DNA of 64,000 nucleotides. Source: Trichinella spiralis. Lineage: Eukaryota; Nematoda; Enoplea; Trichinellida; Trichinellidae. Below, one piece after another: positions 15,167 to 30,212 of this stretch (the first letter of the stretch is position 1; every line of letters starts with the position of its first letter). The stretch lies in NCBI GenBank assembly GCA_000181795.3, contig CM012953.1, positions 9,536,893-9,600,892 of the forward strand. Direction: 5' to 3'. The notes below the pieces were generated by a model, which saw only the letters and a program-made list of their open reading frames with translations, was not told where the DNA came from and ran no database searches. Both the position numbers and the translations under genes were made by a program.

Positions 15167-16366
<1,200 letters not shown>

Positions 16367-17423
16367 TTTAAACTTATTCAGTTTTGACTAAATAATAATA
16401 ATAATAATTATTATTATTATTACATCAATATTAATATTTAAAACAAATAAACAAATATAGATTCTGAAATATGAATGATTGAAAATTGAAACGCAACACA
16501 CTTCTCCATACACATGTTTCAAAAATTACGTTGCAAAAAATTAAAATTAATATTTTTCAGTTGTTTACTTTGAAAAACACAAATTCTATATGACAAAATA
16601 AAGACAAGTTTGTTTGTGCCATTTGAAAATTTACAGTGCTTGTCAAACAGATACAAGAATCAGTTCACGAACTAGATTTCTTAGCAAGTTTGTCACATTT
16701 CAAATACTGTTCAAAGTCACTTCTTAATATAATATAAATATACAAGTGTAATTTCAACCGAAAATTAAATCTACAATAAATATTAAAAAGAAACAAACAA
16801 TGCGCTGGTCCACTTCAGGCAGATATCCAAGACGAAATTCAGGTAGGTCTAGTGGCAGCTTTCAATAAACACTTTAGCACTGCTTCAACACTGGCATAAT
16901 TATTTGCTGCTTGAAAATTTTCCACACCCACAAATGTATAATATCTGCAGTCTGCAAGCATGATAAACAACATTTCGTCATCATAGATGATTATAATTAA
17001 AAAAATTGTTTTTCCCATCAATTCCACTTCACATTTAAATTTTACCAAATTCTTTTTTCAAACTTTCATTTAAAATAATCAATGGATCAAAAATTATCAC
17101 TCTGAAACATTTTTGAGAAAATCATGCAATTTCAAATTCAATATCACTATAACATTATAAAAACTTCCTTATTTGGAAATATATTTGCTCACTTTAATCA
17201 TACAATTTGCCTATTTTTAACAATCATGCTCCTGCTTTACACTTCTTTGTCATTATGAAAGATCCACTTTGATGTTAATTTAACTCTACCTACAAACCTG
17301 CAAAATACTTTAAAGTACGGCACCAACATATATGTTTATTGCATTAAAAAAAACTGTGCCGGCTTTTCACTTGCTCAATAAATGAAATAATGAATATATT
17401 ACTGCAAACATTTTACATTTATA
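16367..17423. other. Spacer upstream of the acyl carrier protein gene
   Basis: AT-rich sequence holding the presumed promoter of the minus-strand acyl carrier protein gene. A short inverted AAT/ATT tract lies at 16391-16421. No gene is recognised here; the reverse ORF at 16839-17048 shows no domain or conserved-looking stretch. Confidence 0.5.
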
Positions 17424-18193
17424 CAGACCTCCCTCAACATTCGCGGTAGCGCTGCAGCATCCGCTCCAGCGGGACCGCGAATGCCGAATTTTCGCGCATA
17501 CTTCTCATACACCCTGTATTTTCAATACTCATATTCGTACACCCCACCGATGCTTTATAATCTTACGCAACTGTCTGAAAGCTGCAAGCGACATCACAGA
17601 CTGTCTACTGATTTGCACGTTAAATATTATATTTTTTTTCATTCGTTGGATTGAGTGTACAACAGTCAAAATCATCGGTGTGTTCTTGCATGCAAACTTG
17701 CCAGAAGTGAAGGGACTGTACGGTGCATCTTTTTTAAAAAACATTGTGACTATATTATTTACTTCATACATTACATGTTTACTCAAATTATGCGTTAATC
17801 TCACGCAGTGTTGGACTGTGCTAACATGAAAGCATATATTCTGCACTTCTAGCCATGTCCGGATCAGTTACTAAAATTCTGGAATCAGGGAACCGGTGCT
17901 GCCGTAAACCTACCTCCCGCTCGCAGCGCCTCCTTTCCCTTCACCCTAATGTTTTTATCTTCGTCATCTTGGCATTAGTAGCCGGTAGTTAGCCACCCAG
18001 TTTGATTAAGTCGTTATCACTATTGTTATAGTGTGGAACCTCATAAGCGGAAACAACCTTGCACTAAACTTGCAGATCCACAGCATACATACACACTGGG
18101 GTCTAAAAATACGACTTATCTTTGTGGTGTTTTGAAATCCGCGAATGATAAAAAAGAATTACAAATTTTACTGCCTAAATGAGGGTTTACAGG
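17424..18193. mobile_element. Possible degenerate DNA-transposon/MITE remnant
   Basis: A block of about 770 bases with higher GC than its flanks is bounded by TA dinucleotides (17422-17423 and 18194-18195). Its ends point inward with weakly similar sequence: CAGACCTCCCTCA on the left, and CCTGTAAACCCTCA on the right read from the other strand. Both ends also carry CATTCGCGG in inverted orientation (17438-17446, and the complement of 18139-18147). The left end contains an internal hairpin. TA flanks with weak terminal inverted repeats suggest a Tc1/mariner- or pogo-like non-autonomous element. No transposase is recognisable, and the terminal match is imperfect. Confidence 0.3.
17439..17482. 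repeat. Imperfect inverted repeat (hairpin)
   Basis: ATTCGCGGTAGCGCTG at 17439-17454 pairs with CAGCGGGACCGCGAAT at 17467-17482, matching at 14 of 16 positions around a 12-base loop. It sits 15 bases inside the left end of the candidate element at 17424-18193. Confidence 0.75.
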
Positions 18194-18520
18194 TAAATAC
18201 AAAACAAGGAAAATTATATTTAAAAATATATTTTCACCATTTCTGTTGAAATCTCCACGCTTTCGCAAATACAAGATTACTATTCAGTATATTCTATCGC
18301 TGCCATTTACAGCATTAAACTGAAACACAGTTATATTTAAAAATATCTTTTGCATGTAAAACGTAGAGCAAAATTCACTTTTGCATTTACATTTAACACT
18401 AATAACAACTGAAATTTCAGAGAATGATACAATATCCAAAGCACTTTGATACAAGCTTTAAAATCAACCAGTCTGTAATATGTCACACTTATTTAAGATG
18501 CAATAAATGAAAAAGGTTTC

Positions 18521-20470
18521 ATGTTTGGACAAAGGAAAAACAACTGCCCCACCAGACTACTAAACAAAAACGGTGAATTCAACTTGAGCTCAGAGCTGCA
18601 CGACCAAAATTGGCGATTTTACAGGTGCTTTATTTATTCATATAATGAAACCAAAAATTGTGTCAAAGTTCACAAACGTACAAAAAAAATAACTGCATGC
18701 CTCATTTTCATTAAATTATATAATTTAATGATCCTAAACAATTTATATATTTTTATTTTCTCAGTGATATCTGGAATACACTCATTGAAGTAAAATGGCG
18801 CTGGTGTTTGCTGCTTTTCGCTCTCAGCTTCAGTATGAGTTGGCTTCTATTTTCGGTAATTTATTATTGCATCATGGTAGTGCATGGAGATTTCGCAAGA
18901 AGTCACGACGAAAATTGGAAACCTTGTCTAGAAAATGTTCACTCTTTTGCATCAGTATTCATGTATTCTTTAGAAGCACAACATACCATTGGATTTGGAT
19001 ATAGGTAAAATACGTTTAGAGGTAAAAGTATACCTGTTAGAATTTATTTCTATAAGGTATCCAACAGAACAATGCCCAGAAGTTATATTCATTCTCGGAT
19101 TGCAGTCCATGTTAGGAATAATTATTCAAAGTCTGATGGTTGGTGTGGTTTTTGCAAAAATGACAAAACCAAAAAACAGAGCACAAACGCTTCTGTTCAG
19201 CAACAATGCCGTGATTGCAAAACGCGAAAGGAACTTGTGTTTAAGTTTTCGAATTGGAGATATGCGAAAATACAAACTCGCAAACGTGAAAATCAATATG
19301 ATAATGATACGAAAGCATGTGACAGCGGAAGGAGAAGTATCACCATTCTACTTACATGAAATGAAAGTAAGCCTCTTTTTTATGCATCAATTCAAATACA
19401 TTTTGCATCCTCATCAAATTCGCCCAAACTACATTATTTGAACATTAACCATATCTGTATAATTTAAAATTAATAATGAAATTTCATGATATTGCTGTGC
19501 ATAGCATTATTATTATTATCATGTCTATACTCAATGCATTCATAATATAAGGGAATGCCATTTAAACATTAAAAAAATCAATTTCAAATCATTTAACAAC
19601 AGTATTATACCAAAAAACAATATTTCTTACTCAAAACTAAATAGAAGCTTGCGAAAATACTGGATAACTATTACTCTCTTAATATTTCCAAATTTAGCAT
19701 AAAATTTTGAAGTTAGGGCAGTTACAGTTGTGTTTGTTTATTACAGTAATGTAATATGCAAGTTCAGTTAATTTTCCAAATAAAATTATTATTTTACTAT
19801 TTCTTTGTAATTGTCCAATTTTATTAAATAAAAAAAATACGATTTAGCAAAATTATTATTTTAGTTTAATCAATAATAATATTCAGCTTACTTTTCATTA
19901 ATTATTGCTCAGCTTTTAGACGCAAGTTGATGATATCAAAGAATGCCCATTATTATCTTGGCCTGTTATTGTTAATCACGTAATCGACGAAAACAGTCCA
20001 ATGTATAAATATAATGAATCTGATTTACTTTCTGCAAGATTTGAAATTATTGTCATTCTTGATGGATTGATTTCAAGCTCAGGAGTATGCACCCAAGCGA
20101 GTACAAGCTATCTGCCGGAAGAAATACTTTGGGGACAAAGGTATTTACTTGACTTATAGATTATCTGTTTTCATTTTTCAAAATAATTTAGATTTTGCAA
20201 ATTAATAACCTTCCAGAAACAAAACGGCGTTTTTCATATTGATTATAGCAAGTTTCACACCACATACAGAATTACAACACCATCAATGTCAGCAGAAGAA
20301 CTAGATCAAATTCGAATAGTAAGTTACTGAAGCCTCTACAATTTTTATAATTTTGATTTTAGAATATGCCAGATATTCCTATGATAGACGAGGAAGAATG
20401 CAATGATGAATGCTTCAAAATAAATAGCTCAGTTCTCAAAGAATGTTTGTTACCGAAGCAAATATCTTGA
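18521..20470 (+). CDS. Inward-rectifier-type potassium channel (Kir family)
   Basis: A tetrameric two-transmembrane K+ channel of the plasma membrane. Six exons (18521-18624, 18765-19004, 19057-19366, 19920-20140, 20192-20318, 20363-20470) join in frame to 369 aa, slightly short for the family. In order: N-terminal RLLNKNGEFNL (Kir signature); slide helix and M1 (DIWNTLIEVKWRWCLLLFAL); pore helix; selectivity filter TIGFGYR; the two cysteines that bracket the pore (KPCLEN, EQCPE); M2 (QSMLGIIIQSLMVGVVFAKM); then TKPKNRAQT and the cytoplasmic beta-rich domain with AVIAKRERNLCLSFRIGDMRK and DYSKFHTTY. M2 has Gln where strong rectifiers have Asp, and the cytoplasmic site equivalent to Kir2.1 Glu224 is Asn. 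The start at 18521 gives a short N-terminus, so an upstream exon is possible. The subfamily is not assigned. Confidence 0.95.
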
Positions 20471-20759
20471 ATTTTTAGTATTATGCCAAATGAAAATATT
20501 AAATTTCAAGTTGAACAATTAAAATCATGCATTTTTTCTATTTATGAAATTTATCGAGTATTTTATGATTTTTGTCTCCGTGAACTGTTAAATTAAGCAT
20601 TTTTAATACTTTCAATGAACTGCGAATGAGTTTCACATTTTCATATTATCGACAAAAACTGTTTTATTTTTCAACAATTTGATTTTGTTCTTTTTTTCTT
20701 AGTTTATTTGTTATTGTTTTAGAGAGCTGAAATATTGTGCATGCTTTATTTCATTTTTC

Positions 20760-20765
20760 AATAAA
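20760..20765 (+). promoter_or_regulatory. Candidate poly(A) signal of the Kir gene
   Basis: An AATAAA lies about 290 bases after the Kir stop codon. It is a plausible cleavage signal, but other A-rich hexamers occur in this AT-rich spacer. Confidence 0.3.
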
Positions 20766-23700
20766 TAATTCTGCTTTCCAATTTCGTTGAACACATCAAT
20801 GTTCATTGTTCTAAACTACTTACATTTCAAAAATGTACAGTATAATTTTATTTTTTACTGTTTACAAAATTTAAATCTCTAAAACAGCAGCAAATGAACA
20901 TCCGTTCACTGTGCTTAGCAAAAGAAGATGCATTATACTGAGTTTATCAAGGCTGAGGACGCACGAGTAGTGGATATGCCGGCATTTTTTCAGATCATGC
21001 TGCTGAAGCATGTCGATATGTTCAGTTACAGTTCGTTACAGATCAAAAGCAAATACTGTGGTCATTCACGGCAGAACGTTCCAAAATACTGCCCAATACA
21101 ATACATGCCTGCAACTTTTTCTCTCAAAGATAGAAATTCTGTTTACGAAAGTGATACGAGACGTTCAGTTGCCTCATAAATCTACTTACATAAATCATTT
21201 CAAGATAAGATAGCAAAGCGCACCATCTGTTTTTTGGCTAGATGTTAGGCATCGTATAAAGGGGCGAAAGCACAACTCTGAGAACCCGCTATATAGGAGC
21301 AGTAGAAACCTCTCTACTTTCCTTTGAAACAAGGGATATTAAACAGGGCTGGAAGTGGCTGAAGCAGAGAGAAGCCAAAATACAACTTTAGTTTTTTCGG
21401 CCACACAATATCACAGACAAAATAAATAAAATTACAAAAATTTCAAAATCATAATCACTATGATTAATTGCATTAATCAAAGAGTAATTTTTTTACATTT
21501 GCAAATCATAAGTTATAAAGATTCCCAATCCATCTCAAAAGCACAAAATATAAATAAACATAATATTTATAATACTATTTCAGGTGAAATAAAAATTTTA
21601 TTACATAACTAAATTAAAATGTTGGGATGATCCACGAAAGACGCAGTTTTTACCGAGGGTTGTGCGTTATCTTATTGGACGTTATGCCATGATCTTTTTG
21701 GTTTTTCTTATGTAATTGCAACACTTGTCCTTTGTGGAGTAAATGTATTAAAAATAAAACAGTGAAATAGCATGATTTATAAATGAAAAACATTAAAAAT
21801 GGCGTTGCAATGAAATTATTCCACTAAAATATTATGAAAAGAGACTTACAAAACCCAATTTTGTATTATGAATCATTTTGTTTAGGACGCTGACTGGAAG
21901 CAGACTTGGCCAGACGTGGTTATTTATTGAAGGTAAATAATCACAGGCAATTTTGTAAATTTTTGTCTTAGATTTCATGTTGTAAAACGTGAAATCTTTT
22001 ATGAAATTACTACTTTTCAATCAGTTGTAGGAATTTGGAAACGTAAGAGAAAGTTGCTGATGTGTTTCACAATAAATGTGTTTATATTAATGAAAATGTA
22101 AATAGCATTTTTAATGTATGTAAACTGTTTTCGGTAAAATTTATTATAATAAATTGATCGCTTGATAAAGTGAAGTGAATATACGAGTTCATTGAAAAGC
22201 AAAATAAATTAGCAAAAAAATTCGTTAAAAAATTTGTTTCCGGATTAAAAAAATAAAAATTCTAGCTGAAAATAAATCCTAAAAATGAATGTCAATGCTG
22301 ATTTACATACTTGATAGCTAAGCAGTATCTGATAATACAAATGATGATGTTCATGATGTAATTCGATTAATGCTAGTATACTTTCCACATATCAAAAACA
22401 AATTTTTAAATCAGATGGAACATTTTAAATTGAATTTCATTTAGTTTAACTAAATTGCAATACTTGCTTTGGCAACTTACCCAACGGCAATCATTCTGCT
22501 TCAATCTGTTGAGCTTGAACGAATTAAGCAATAATTTTATCTAAATTATATTGAATGAATTCGAAAAAAGTTATAAGCAAAATAATACATATAAAATTAT
22601 TAAGTTCATTTCAAATTGTTTATATTGTGAAGAAATGTCCGCATAGCTTTATATTAGGATTAGTTAATGAAAAATCCTTTTATTGATCATTTTCATATTC
22701 AATTTATTGTTTGTAAAACATTTATTTGACATTAATTTAATTTCATAAATGCATTGTTAAAAAAATTTATTTATTGATATAATTATTTAGTATTTATTAC
22801 GAATTAAAGTGAACTGTGCTTATATAGCGATAGCTTACTAAATAGCATTGACATTTGATGGCATTTAGAGAGCAGTTAGTTTAGGAGAGCATTATGAAAT
22901 TTGAAAATCATGCAATTACGGAAATGCCGAATTGCCGGAGATTTTATTATTAGTTGGATGAGGGTAGCTTATATGCATGGATCTGATAAGTTTTTTTCTT
23001 AACCCATGTGAATGTTTAATATATCGATTTTATTTAGAATTGATTATGAATAATAGAAAATAGCAACAACAAAATAATAACATCTGCGAATAACATTGCA
23101 TGAACTGGCATTATCAGATCATACCGCTGAAAATGGGAAGCAACGTTGCAGTATATACAATCAAGAAAAAAAACTATGGTTGTTTTAAAAAAACAAATAA
23201 AGCGTATTGCCAAAATTTAGTACTGCTTAAATTATGCCAAATTTAAAGGCAATAAATGAAAAAATGTTTAATTACCAAAGCATTTTCCGCTAATTAAACG
23301 CAGTTTATAAACAAACCCTTTCATAAAAATAGTTTAAAATACTGTTTAATTTTATAACAATTGTCGAACTGAAACTGAAAGAATACTGCAGATTATAGTT
23401 ATTTGTGTGTTCAAAGATTTTAATATGTTAAATTTTTGACTGCACATTATTCATAAGGCAAATAAACATTACAGACAAAATTTTGTGCTAATTTTGTTGC
23501 AGGTTACCTTTCAACTAATAGTTTTTGATTCTTTTTTGCTTGGTGATGCAAATTATACAACCCCATATTCTAATATTCAAAAAATTTTTTAATAACAATA
23601 ACTTAAAATATATGAAATACCAATGTTTAATAATATAAGAGATGTTGTTTCTTCTGCGTACAATAAGATTATGGCATTTGTCCATTTTTATAATTTTCTG

Positions 23701-25909
23701 CTATGTTTCTCTGATTAAAAACAATATACCCACGTAGAATGTTTACGTACTGACAACTTGTTGTATAAAAGATTTTCATAATTGCGTCCAACAATTAACA
23801 CAGTATTTCCTATTCTTAAATATGTACATAAATTTTATTATTTTACAGTTCAGTATTTGTTATATTAGTCATTTATACAATATTTTATTTTACAGTTTCA
23901 ACTTAATTCAGTTCCAGATTTTAAAGAATAATACTTCTCAGTTTTCATTTGTATTTTTATTTCATTTTTATTCCAAACTATCTGAATAAGCAAAAGCAAG
24001 AGTGAATTGTAAACTTTTATCAGATCAATGCATGCCCTGATGACTGTCGTCGATCACTGTATACATTTACATAAGATGATATCTAAATAAAAGTAGAATG
24101 CCATCAATGTTTCATTGTGCACTATTCATATTTAAATTACTTTCGTGGAATTGTTTAAAAATTTATGTAGCATTACTACATAACGAACTTTTAACTCATA
24201 AAATTTATTCAAGTTTCACAATAAATTAAAAAAAAAATAAGAATTTATTTTAAATCTGCCACTGAGGGTATATTAATAACCGCCTTTGTTGAAAAATTAA
24301 TGAAATGATTTATACTAGGTAAAGAATATATCCCGAATACTTTAAAGCAGGCTGCAAATTTTGACCACCACAAATACAATGGTAATATAAGATAAAATAA
24401 AATAAGAAAAAATAATCTCCGATAAATTTACAGTGCAGCATAGTTCTGTAATTGTACAGAGATGATTACTTAAAAAGATGAATTTTTTAAATTTAATGTA
24501 CCGAGTGTAAGGGCATTTAACCGAAATATTTAAAGCAGCAATTAATATTGCACTTTCTAAGTTATATGCTAAATTATTTGCTATTCCTAATGATCCTTCA
24601 TTTTTATTGCCTTCTAAGTTCTTTAATAAAACATTTCATTCATGTTTTGAAACAAATGCATCCATTTTTAATTTGAATTTTCAAATTAAAAGTAATCTCT
24701 GTAAGAATACAAAATGTGAGTTACCCAATCGAAGTTTTGTAAAATATTGTGTGTTTTGGTACAGCTTACATATTTAGCATTTATGATTTTAGAAAAAATA
24801 CTTTCTTAACTGAAACTTTCATTGTTAGCTACAGTACAGTGGCATAAAACTTAATTATCAATATTTTCATTTGTTATTAATCGTACTGTGTATTTCTATT
24901 TTTCTTTGGGTGTGCGAGATTTTGTAGTCATTTTTTCTTAGAAATCGCATAAAGGTATATAATTTTTCTCATAAGGTGTTTACTGCTTTATTGTTTTAAC
25001 TTTTAATAAATGGAAATGCTATTTCAACTTAATAAGTGTAGTTGCATGTGAAATTATTGAAATTTATTTATTTTGGACTTTTAAAGTTATATTATTGTTT
25101 TTTATTTTTGTAAAGATTATTATTTTATTTATGAAGGCATTTTCTATTAATCATATTAATGCTTTTATTGTAGTTTTATTATATTGTGAGCCAATACTTT
25201 TCTAGCAGGATGGATTTGAATTTCGTAGTTATGTTGTTAATTTGAAGTATTTATTAACATTTTGTCAGATTTGTATGAATTTTTATTCGTCTTCTTAATT
25301 ATGATTATTTGAACAATCGTGCATGCACTGCGCATAATTTTGCAGAACAACTCTGAAACTCGAATATGTATGATGATATTCAAATATTTATGCTTTTTAG
25401 AAAGCACTGTTTTCATTGAAAACTGTGTAATATTTTTGTGGTTTCTTATATTTTTTAGAAATCGACGTGCATTTTCAATGTAATCAACCAGACTTTGGAT
25501 TGAAACGTTTTACTGTATTTCTTTTTTAACGTACGAGCGGTTGGTCATGTCGTTAGCATATCTTGTTTCATTTTTAAAATGTTTTTTATTTTTATTTTTG
25601 GTAGAATTATTAAGAAGTGAAGTCAGTATTTTGTTTTATTTGGTAATATTTATTTGTTAATTTGTTTTGATGAATGTTAATCGATATTATTAAGTATTGT
25701 TTTTTCTATCTTACCACCAGTTGAAAGGAATTTTGTTAAATTTTCAATACACCGTATGACTTGTAATAATAAGAAGTGAGGTATATTTTCTCATGTTTTG
25801 CATTTCATGTGTGTGCCATTTTATAAATTGTGATGGAATGATTGATGTCCTTGATCGATATTATTTACATCTTTACATTTATCTTTTGGCAAACAAACAG
25901 CTGTTGGAT
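20766..25909. other. Gene-free AT-rich spacer
   Basis: About 5 kb with no exon, domain or RNA gene that I can recognise on either strand. Short ORFs at 20928-21213 and 21832-22202 show no family features. The part next to 25910 presumably carries the promoter and 5' UTR of the first Cramped-like gene. Confidence 0.5.
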
Positions 25910-26821
25910 ATGAAGAAGTCGAAGCATGGAAGAGCTGTAAGTAGTAGTGCGGAAAAAGCCAAATTGCGCAAACAGCCAAAGGTGGCTGTAAAGAAGAAAG
26001 AAAGCAGCGATAGCACTTTTCATGACAGTGAAAGTGGTGACGGTGAATTGGTGTATTCTGATTTTGTTCAAGAAACAATACGAGAAATAATACCGAAGGG
26101 GACGGAAAGAACCCGAACTTGGGAAGCGTGGAATGCTGAAGAGATCAGCATGTTTTTTGAAGCTTTGAAACTGGTAAACTGTATTTTTTTTCTTTCCTCA
26201 ATTTTTAAATAGTTTTTGAAATTCACTGTTGTTTTTTGTTAATTGTTTTAAATACTATTTTGTTTGCATGAAAATGCTGTGTGCATTCTAACTTGGATTA
26301 TTTTGCACATTTCAGCTGTCAGTTTGAAGTGCAAATTCTATTGAAATATAAGGGTAAATGCTTATTTATTTAAATACATTTCCTGCCTATAAAGTGTCGT
26401 ATCTTTTGAAGAATATTGACTTTAACTAGTATATTGTGTTTTCTAAAACATTTATTTTCAAATAATTTGTTGTTCAAAATTCTTTTTAGCACGGGAAAAA
26501 TCACGACGCTATAAGTCGCTATGTGGCGGAAAATACAAAGTCTAATCCGAAGAATTATGTCCAAGTGCGGAATTTCTATTACAATACGTGGGGTCGAATA
26601 TCCGGCTTTTTGAATTTATCGCGTTGTATGTGTTTTATTTATTTATTTATTTATTTATTTATTTTGTTAATTGTTATGTTTTACTGTTGAGACAATGCTC
26701 CGAAAGAAGCGAAAGAATTGTTCGCGTTAATTAACTTTGGTGCATGGATACAGAAAACGGGCAGTTTAAAACTTGATGCAAATACAGCAGAATTGTTTAA
26801 TCACCTTATTATAACCGGGTG

Positions 26822-26860
<39 letters not shown>

Positions 26861-29618
26861 CTTTTCATTTGCTTAGTTACTTATTTCATATCTTGTAGAG
26901 AATGTAAACTGAGGATGGAAGTGTGGAAAAAGAAGTCGAAGACATATCGACGATTTCGGGTACAAACTCCGGAATGCCCGGCTTTGAGGAAATATTTGCC
27001 TAAGGGTTGTTTATTCTTTTTTTTTGTCCATAATATTCATTTTATTAATATTTCTCTTTTATAGATATTCCACAAAGCAGCTTCATTATGCATGACAATA
27101 TTGTTTTGCAGTTGATGCCTCACGACGCCTGGGCTGAATATTTTGTAATCGACTCTGGTCAGAATCCCCGCCTTAAATTGTGCGTTTCGTCGACGTTGCC
27201 GATTGTCAAGGTGTTCAGTGAATTGGAAAGACGGTGGAAATCGTCACTTGCTTTTGTCTGTTCATATTTTATTGCATATATCTAATTTTTGTATTAATTA
27301 ATAATTGTGGTATTATTGATTTATTTTTCTTTTATAGGTAAATGGTACTCTGATACCGTTTTGGTTCATCAGATTGGTGCCGGACGGTTTTAAATTTTTA
27401 CGCTGCAACGTGGTTAACAACAATTTCAACAGCATGAAGAAACGCGCCATAAAGCGGACGTTTTCTTTGGAGTTCTGCTTCCCTCTTGCTGAACAGGTCG
27501 AATATTCTCCTTTCAGTTGTTCTCTGGATGCTGGCAATATAAATGAAGGTTTGACATGGGAAAATGCGAAATGCCTCAGCGTGGGGCAGCTGAGTGTTCT
27601 GGTAATTAATCAATAATCGGTTTATTGATATTATATTATTATAATAATTTAAAAGTGAATAACTTTCAGAGTGGCAACATGCAGACGTTGCGTTTTCGTT
27701 ACCAATTTTGCCGAGATTTAACAATGGTTTGCGTATTTTACATTTCTTTAATGTGTTTATTTTATTTTCTTTATTAGGATCAAGCATATTATTATTATAA
27801 TTAATTGATTTTTGTTAAATTCTTTTTCCTTCATTTGTGATCAATTGTAGATAGATGAAGATCGGTGGATGGACATTTTTGCTTGCTACATCAGGATGAA
27901 GTCGTACGAAGACAAATTTGTGAGCAGTTTGGATCGATGAAGATTTGCATTATTGTCACAGTTTTGCAATTTTTTGAAATCCCATTCCAGAAACAAAGAA
28001 TGAACAGCATGACAGTTGCAACTTTGTTACGCGAGATGTTTGTTTTCAAGTCGAGCATAGAAGCAACGCCATTAAATGATGATGAAGGCGATCGCGTCAA
28101 TCAGCAGCAGTCAAGCAGTGCAACAAAGGCAACGGGGATATCTTCTCAAGACTGTAAGTGATTCAGTCTGATTTTTTCCAAGATAATTTTTATTTATTCT
28201 TAATTTTTACTTTTTAATGTGATTTTCATTTTTCAAACCAGTGTTGCATATAAATATTCAATTTGGCATTTTATATGGCAGAATTTTTTACAACTTTAAT
28301 TTCTTTAACAAATTACTGTAGATATTTACAAGATCGAGAAATTATGTTTCATAAGAATTCATATATTGGATATAATGCGTTGACTTTTTTATCGTAACTG
28401 TTTGGTGAAAAAAATACGTTTGCATCAAGCTCTGAACGCAGGAGTGATTATGCTACATCTGTTCTTTTATTTCAATTTGCCGTTCATTGTATTCAAATGA
28501 TTTTGCAGTTGCTTCTGCTCCTGATAAGGAAGCATTACGGCGGAAAAGGACGAAGAAGCGAAAGAAATCTTTCCAAACAGCGATAACCTCGAAATTGTCC
28601 CTCATTAAACAGCACAGTCAAACTGCGTTGGTATGTTATTTTAATGTCTGAAGTGGATTTTTCAAAACGTTTTTCATAGAATTCGATGCCTCATTGCGAT
28701 ATAACTTCCGGGTACCCATCTACTTCAGCAGGAAACGTGCCCGAAGGTGGGCGTCAAAATTTTGCTTGCATTTCAGGTTAAATTATTTACATACAGTTCA
28801 GTTTAATCACTTTTGAACAAAGGGTGCTTATTTTAGGTTTGGATCCTATTTTATTGGACGGTGAAGAAATCCGCGAACAGATCTCAGAGGAAATCGTTGC
28901 TGACGTCAACATGGTTTGTACTGAGTTTTGAAAAATCTTATTTTTATACTTGTATTTGCAACTAAACTGACTGTAGCCTGATGTACCTTGATGTATCCGG
29001 TTAATTTTTATGATTTATAAAGTACTTTTTCAAATTTTTTCACAAGATAAGTTTTATTTTAGAATGACAACCCTGAAGTGCCAGTGGCTGCTTCCATCTC
29101 TTCTGAATCTTCTGCGTCTTCTGGTGATGCGACTACTAGTACAGACCAGCAATCTGAAGTTCTTCCTGGTAAATTTTATATTGTTTTCAGTAGTTTAGCA
29201 ATATAAATATTTGTTGTATTTTGTTGAAATTTTTATATTTATTTTTTTATGCGTAATTTTGCATTTTTAGTGATCTTTGTTACAAAGTCGCATTTGGAAG
29301 GCTTTTGCGATTGGTCTTTGGGTAGTTTGAATTGCTTTCCACCAGGTAGTTTTTCAGTTATTTAACTGAAAACATGAAATTAGTATGATCAATATTTAAT
29401 TTAAAAAATTTAATAAAAGATTTTGTCACTAATTTTGCAATAATTATAGCTTCTTTATGAAATGTAGAGTATTGTTGTAAAGACTTTTGAAGAAAACATT
29501 TCAAAATAAGTATCGTATAATATATGATCATGTAATTTATTTTTTGGTCAAGATTTTTTTTTATTATTCTTAATTTTTTATGAACAATTATGAAGTGATT
29601 ATTGTAATTTCAGAATGA
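25910..29618 (+). CDS. Cramped/CRAMP1-like protein, copy A
   Basis: Cramped (CRAMP1) is a nuclear SANT-domain protein linked in animals to Polycomb-type regulation and linker-histone H1 gene expression. Fifteen exons read in frame to about 619 aa: 25910-26173, 26490-26625, 26692-26818, 26899-27005, 27065-27255, 27338-27601, 27670-27726, 27851-27919, 27991-28153, 28509-28630, 28680-28776, 28837-28913, 29063-29168, 29271-29345, 29614-29618. The SANT-like helix-turn-helix starts at RTWEAWNAEEISMFFEALKL and continues as HGKNHDAISRYVAENTK, then QVRNFYYNTWGRIS. The family block EAKELFALINFGAW and the VQTPECPALRKYL region follow, then a basic nuclear-localisation-like run (RRKRTKKRKK) and a C-terminal DGFCDWSL-type motif, here LEGFCDWSLGS. 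A CAG acceptor at 25898-25900, ten bases before the ATG, implies an upstream 5' exon or trans-splicing. The last tiny exon is uncertain; read-through of exon 14 would stop near 29364. Confidence 0.85.
26634..26664. repeat. (ATTT)n simple repeat
   Basis: A tetranucleotide array of about seven units just inside the second intron of Cramped copy A. A separate (ATT)n array at 26822-26859 begins in the next intron, right after its donor site. Confidence 0.9.
26822..26859. repeat. (ATT)n simple repeat
   Basis: A trinucleotide array of about twelve units in the third intron of Cramped copy A, directly after the donor. Confidence 0.9.
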
Positions 29619-30212
29619 CTCGTCATTTGGTTTTCAATGTAACGAGCAACTGTTCTGGCATAACAGTTTTCTTATTTGTTGCATTGGTAATCTGTCCTCG
29701 TTTTTGAAGTCAATTGTACCTGAATTTTCATATAATTTTAGAAATTTAAAGAAATCTCATTCGTTTTACGCTTCATTTTATCTGTGATGCACAAATATCA
29801 ACTTAAAACTTATTTTGACGAAGAAGAATCAGAAAAAAATAATGGACGTTCAGCGTTATGTATAAAATTGAATTTATAATAATTGTTTTTCATCAGAATT
29901 GACAGAATTTAATAATACTTTGCTTTTAAGCAAAATAAATTTTTGTTTTGCTATAGAATTGATTAAAAAATGACAAACTATAGAATTTTAATTTTTGTGA
30001 AGGAAGGAAGATAACCAACATTTTGAGGAAAGAACGTTTAGCCAACAGCACGTCATTCGACATTTTTACATCCAGCTGATCGCATGTAGATGAAAAAATT
30101 GCGGAAATTCTATTGCATATTTTATTTTATTAAATGAAATTTACATAAGAAATGTAAAACACGAATTTTGAAGCATTTCCAAGAACTTTGTACTGGCAAA
30201 GTTAATTTCATG

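Noticed and set aside
17529-17846. Reverse ORF of 105 aa as a possible transposase fragment
   Set aside because: No catalytic motif, helix-turn-helix or other transposase signature can be seen. It is left unannotated inside the candidate element.
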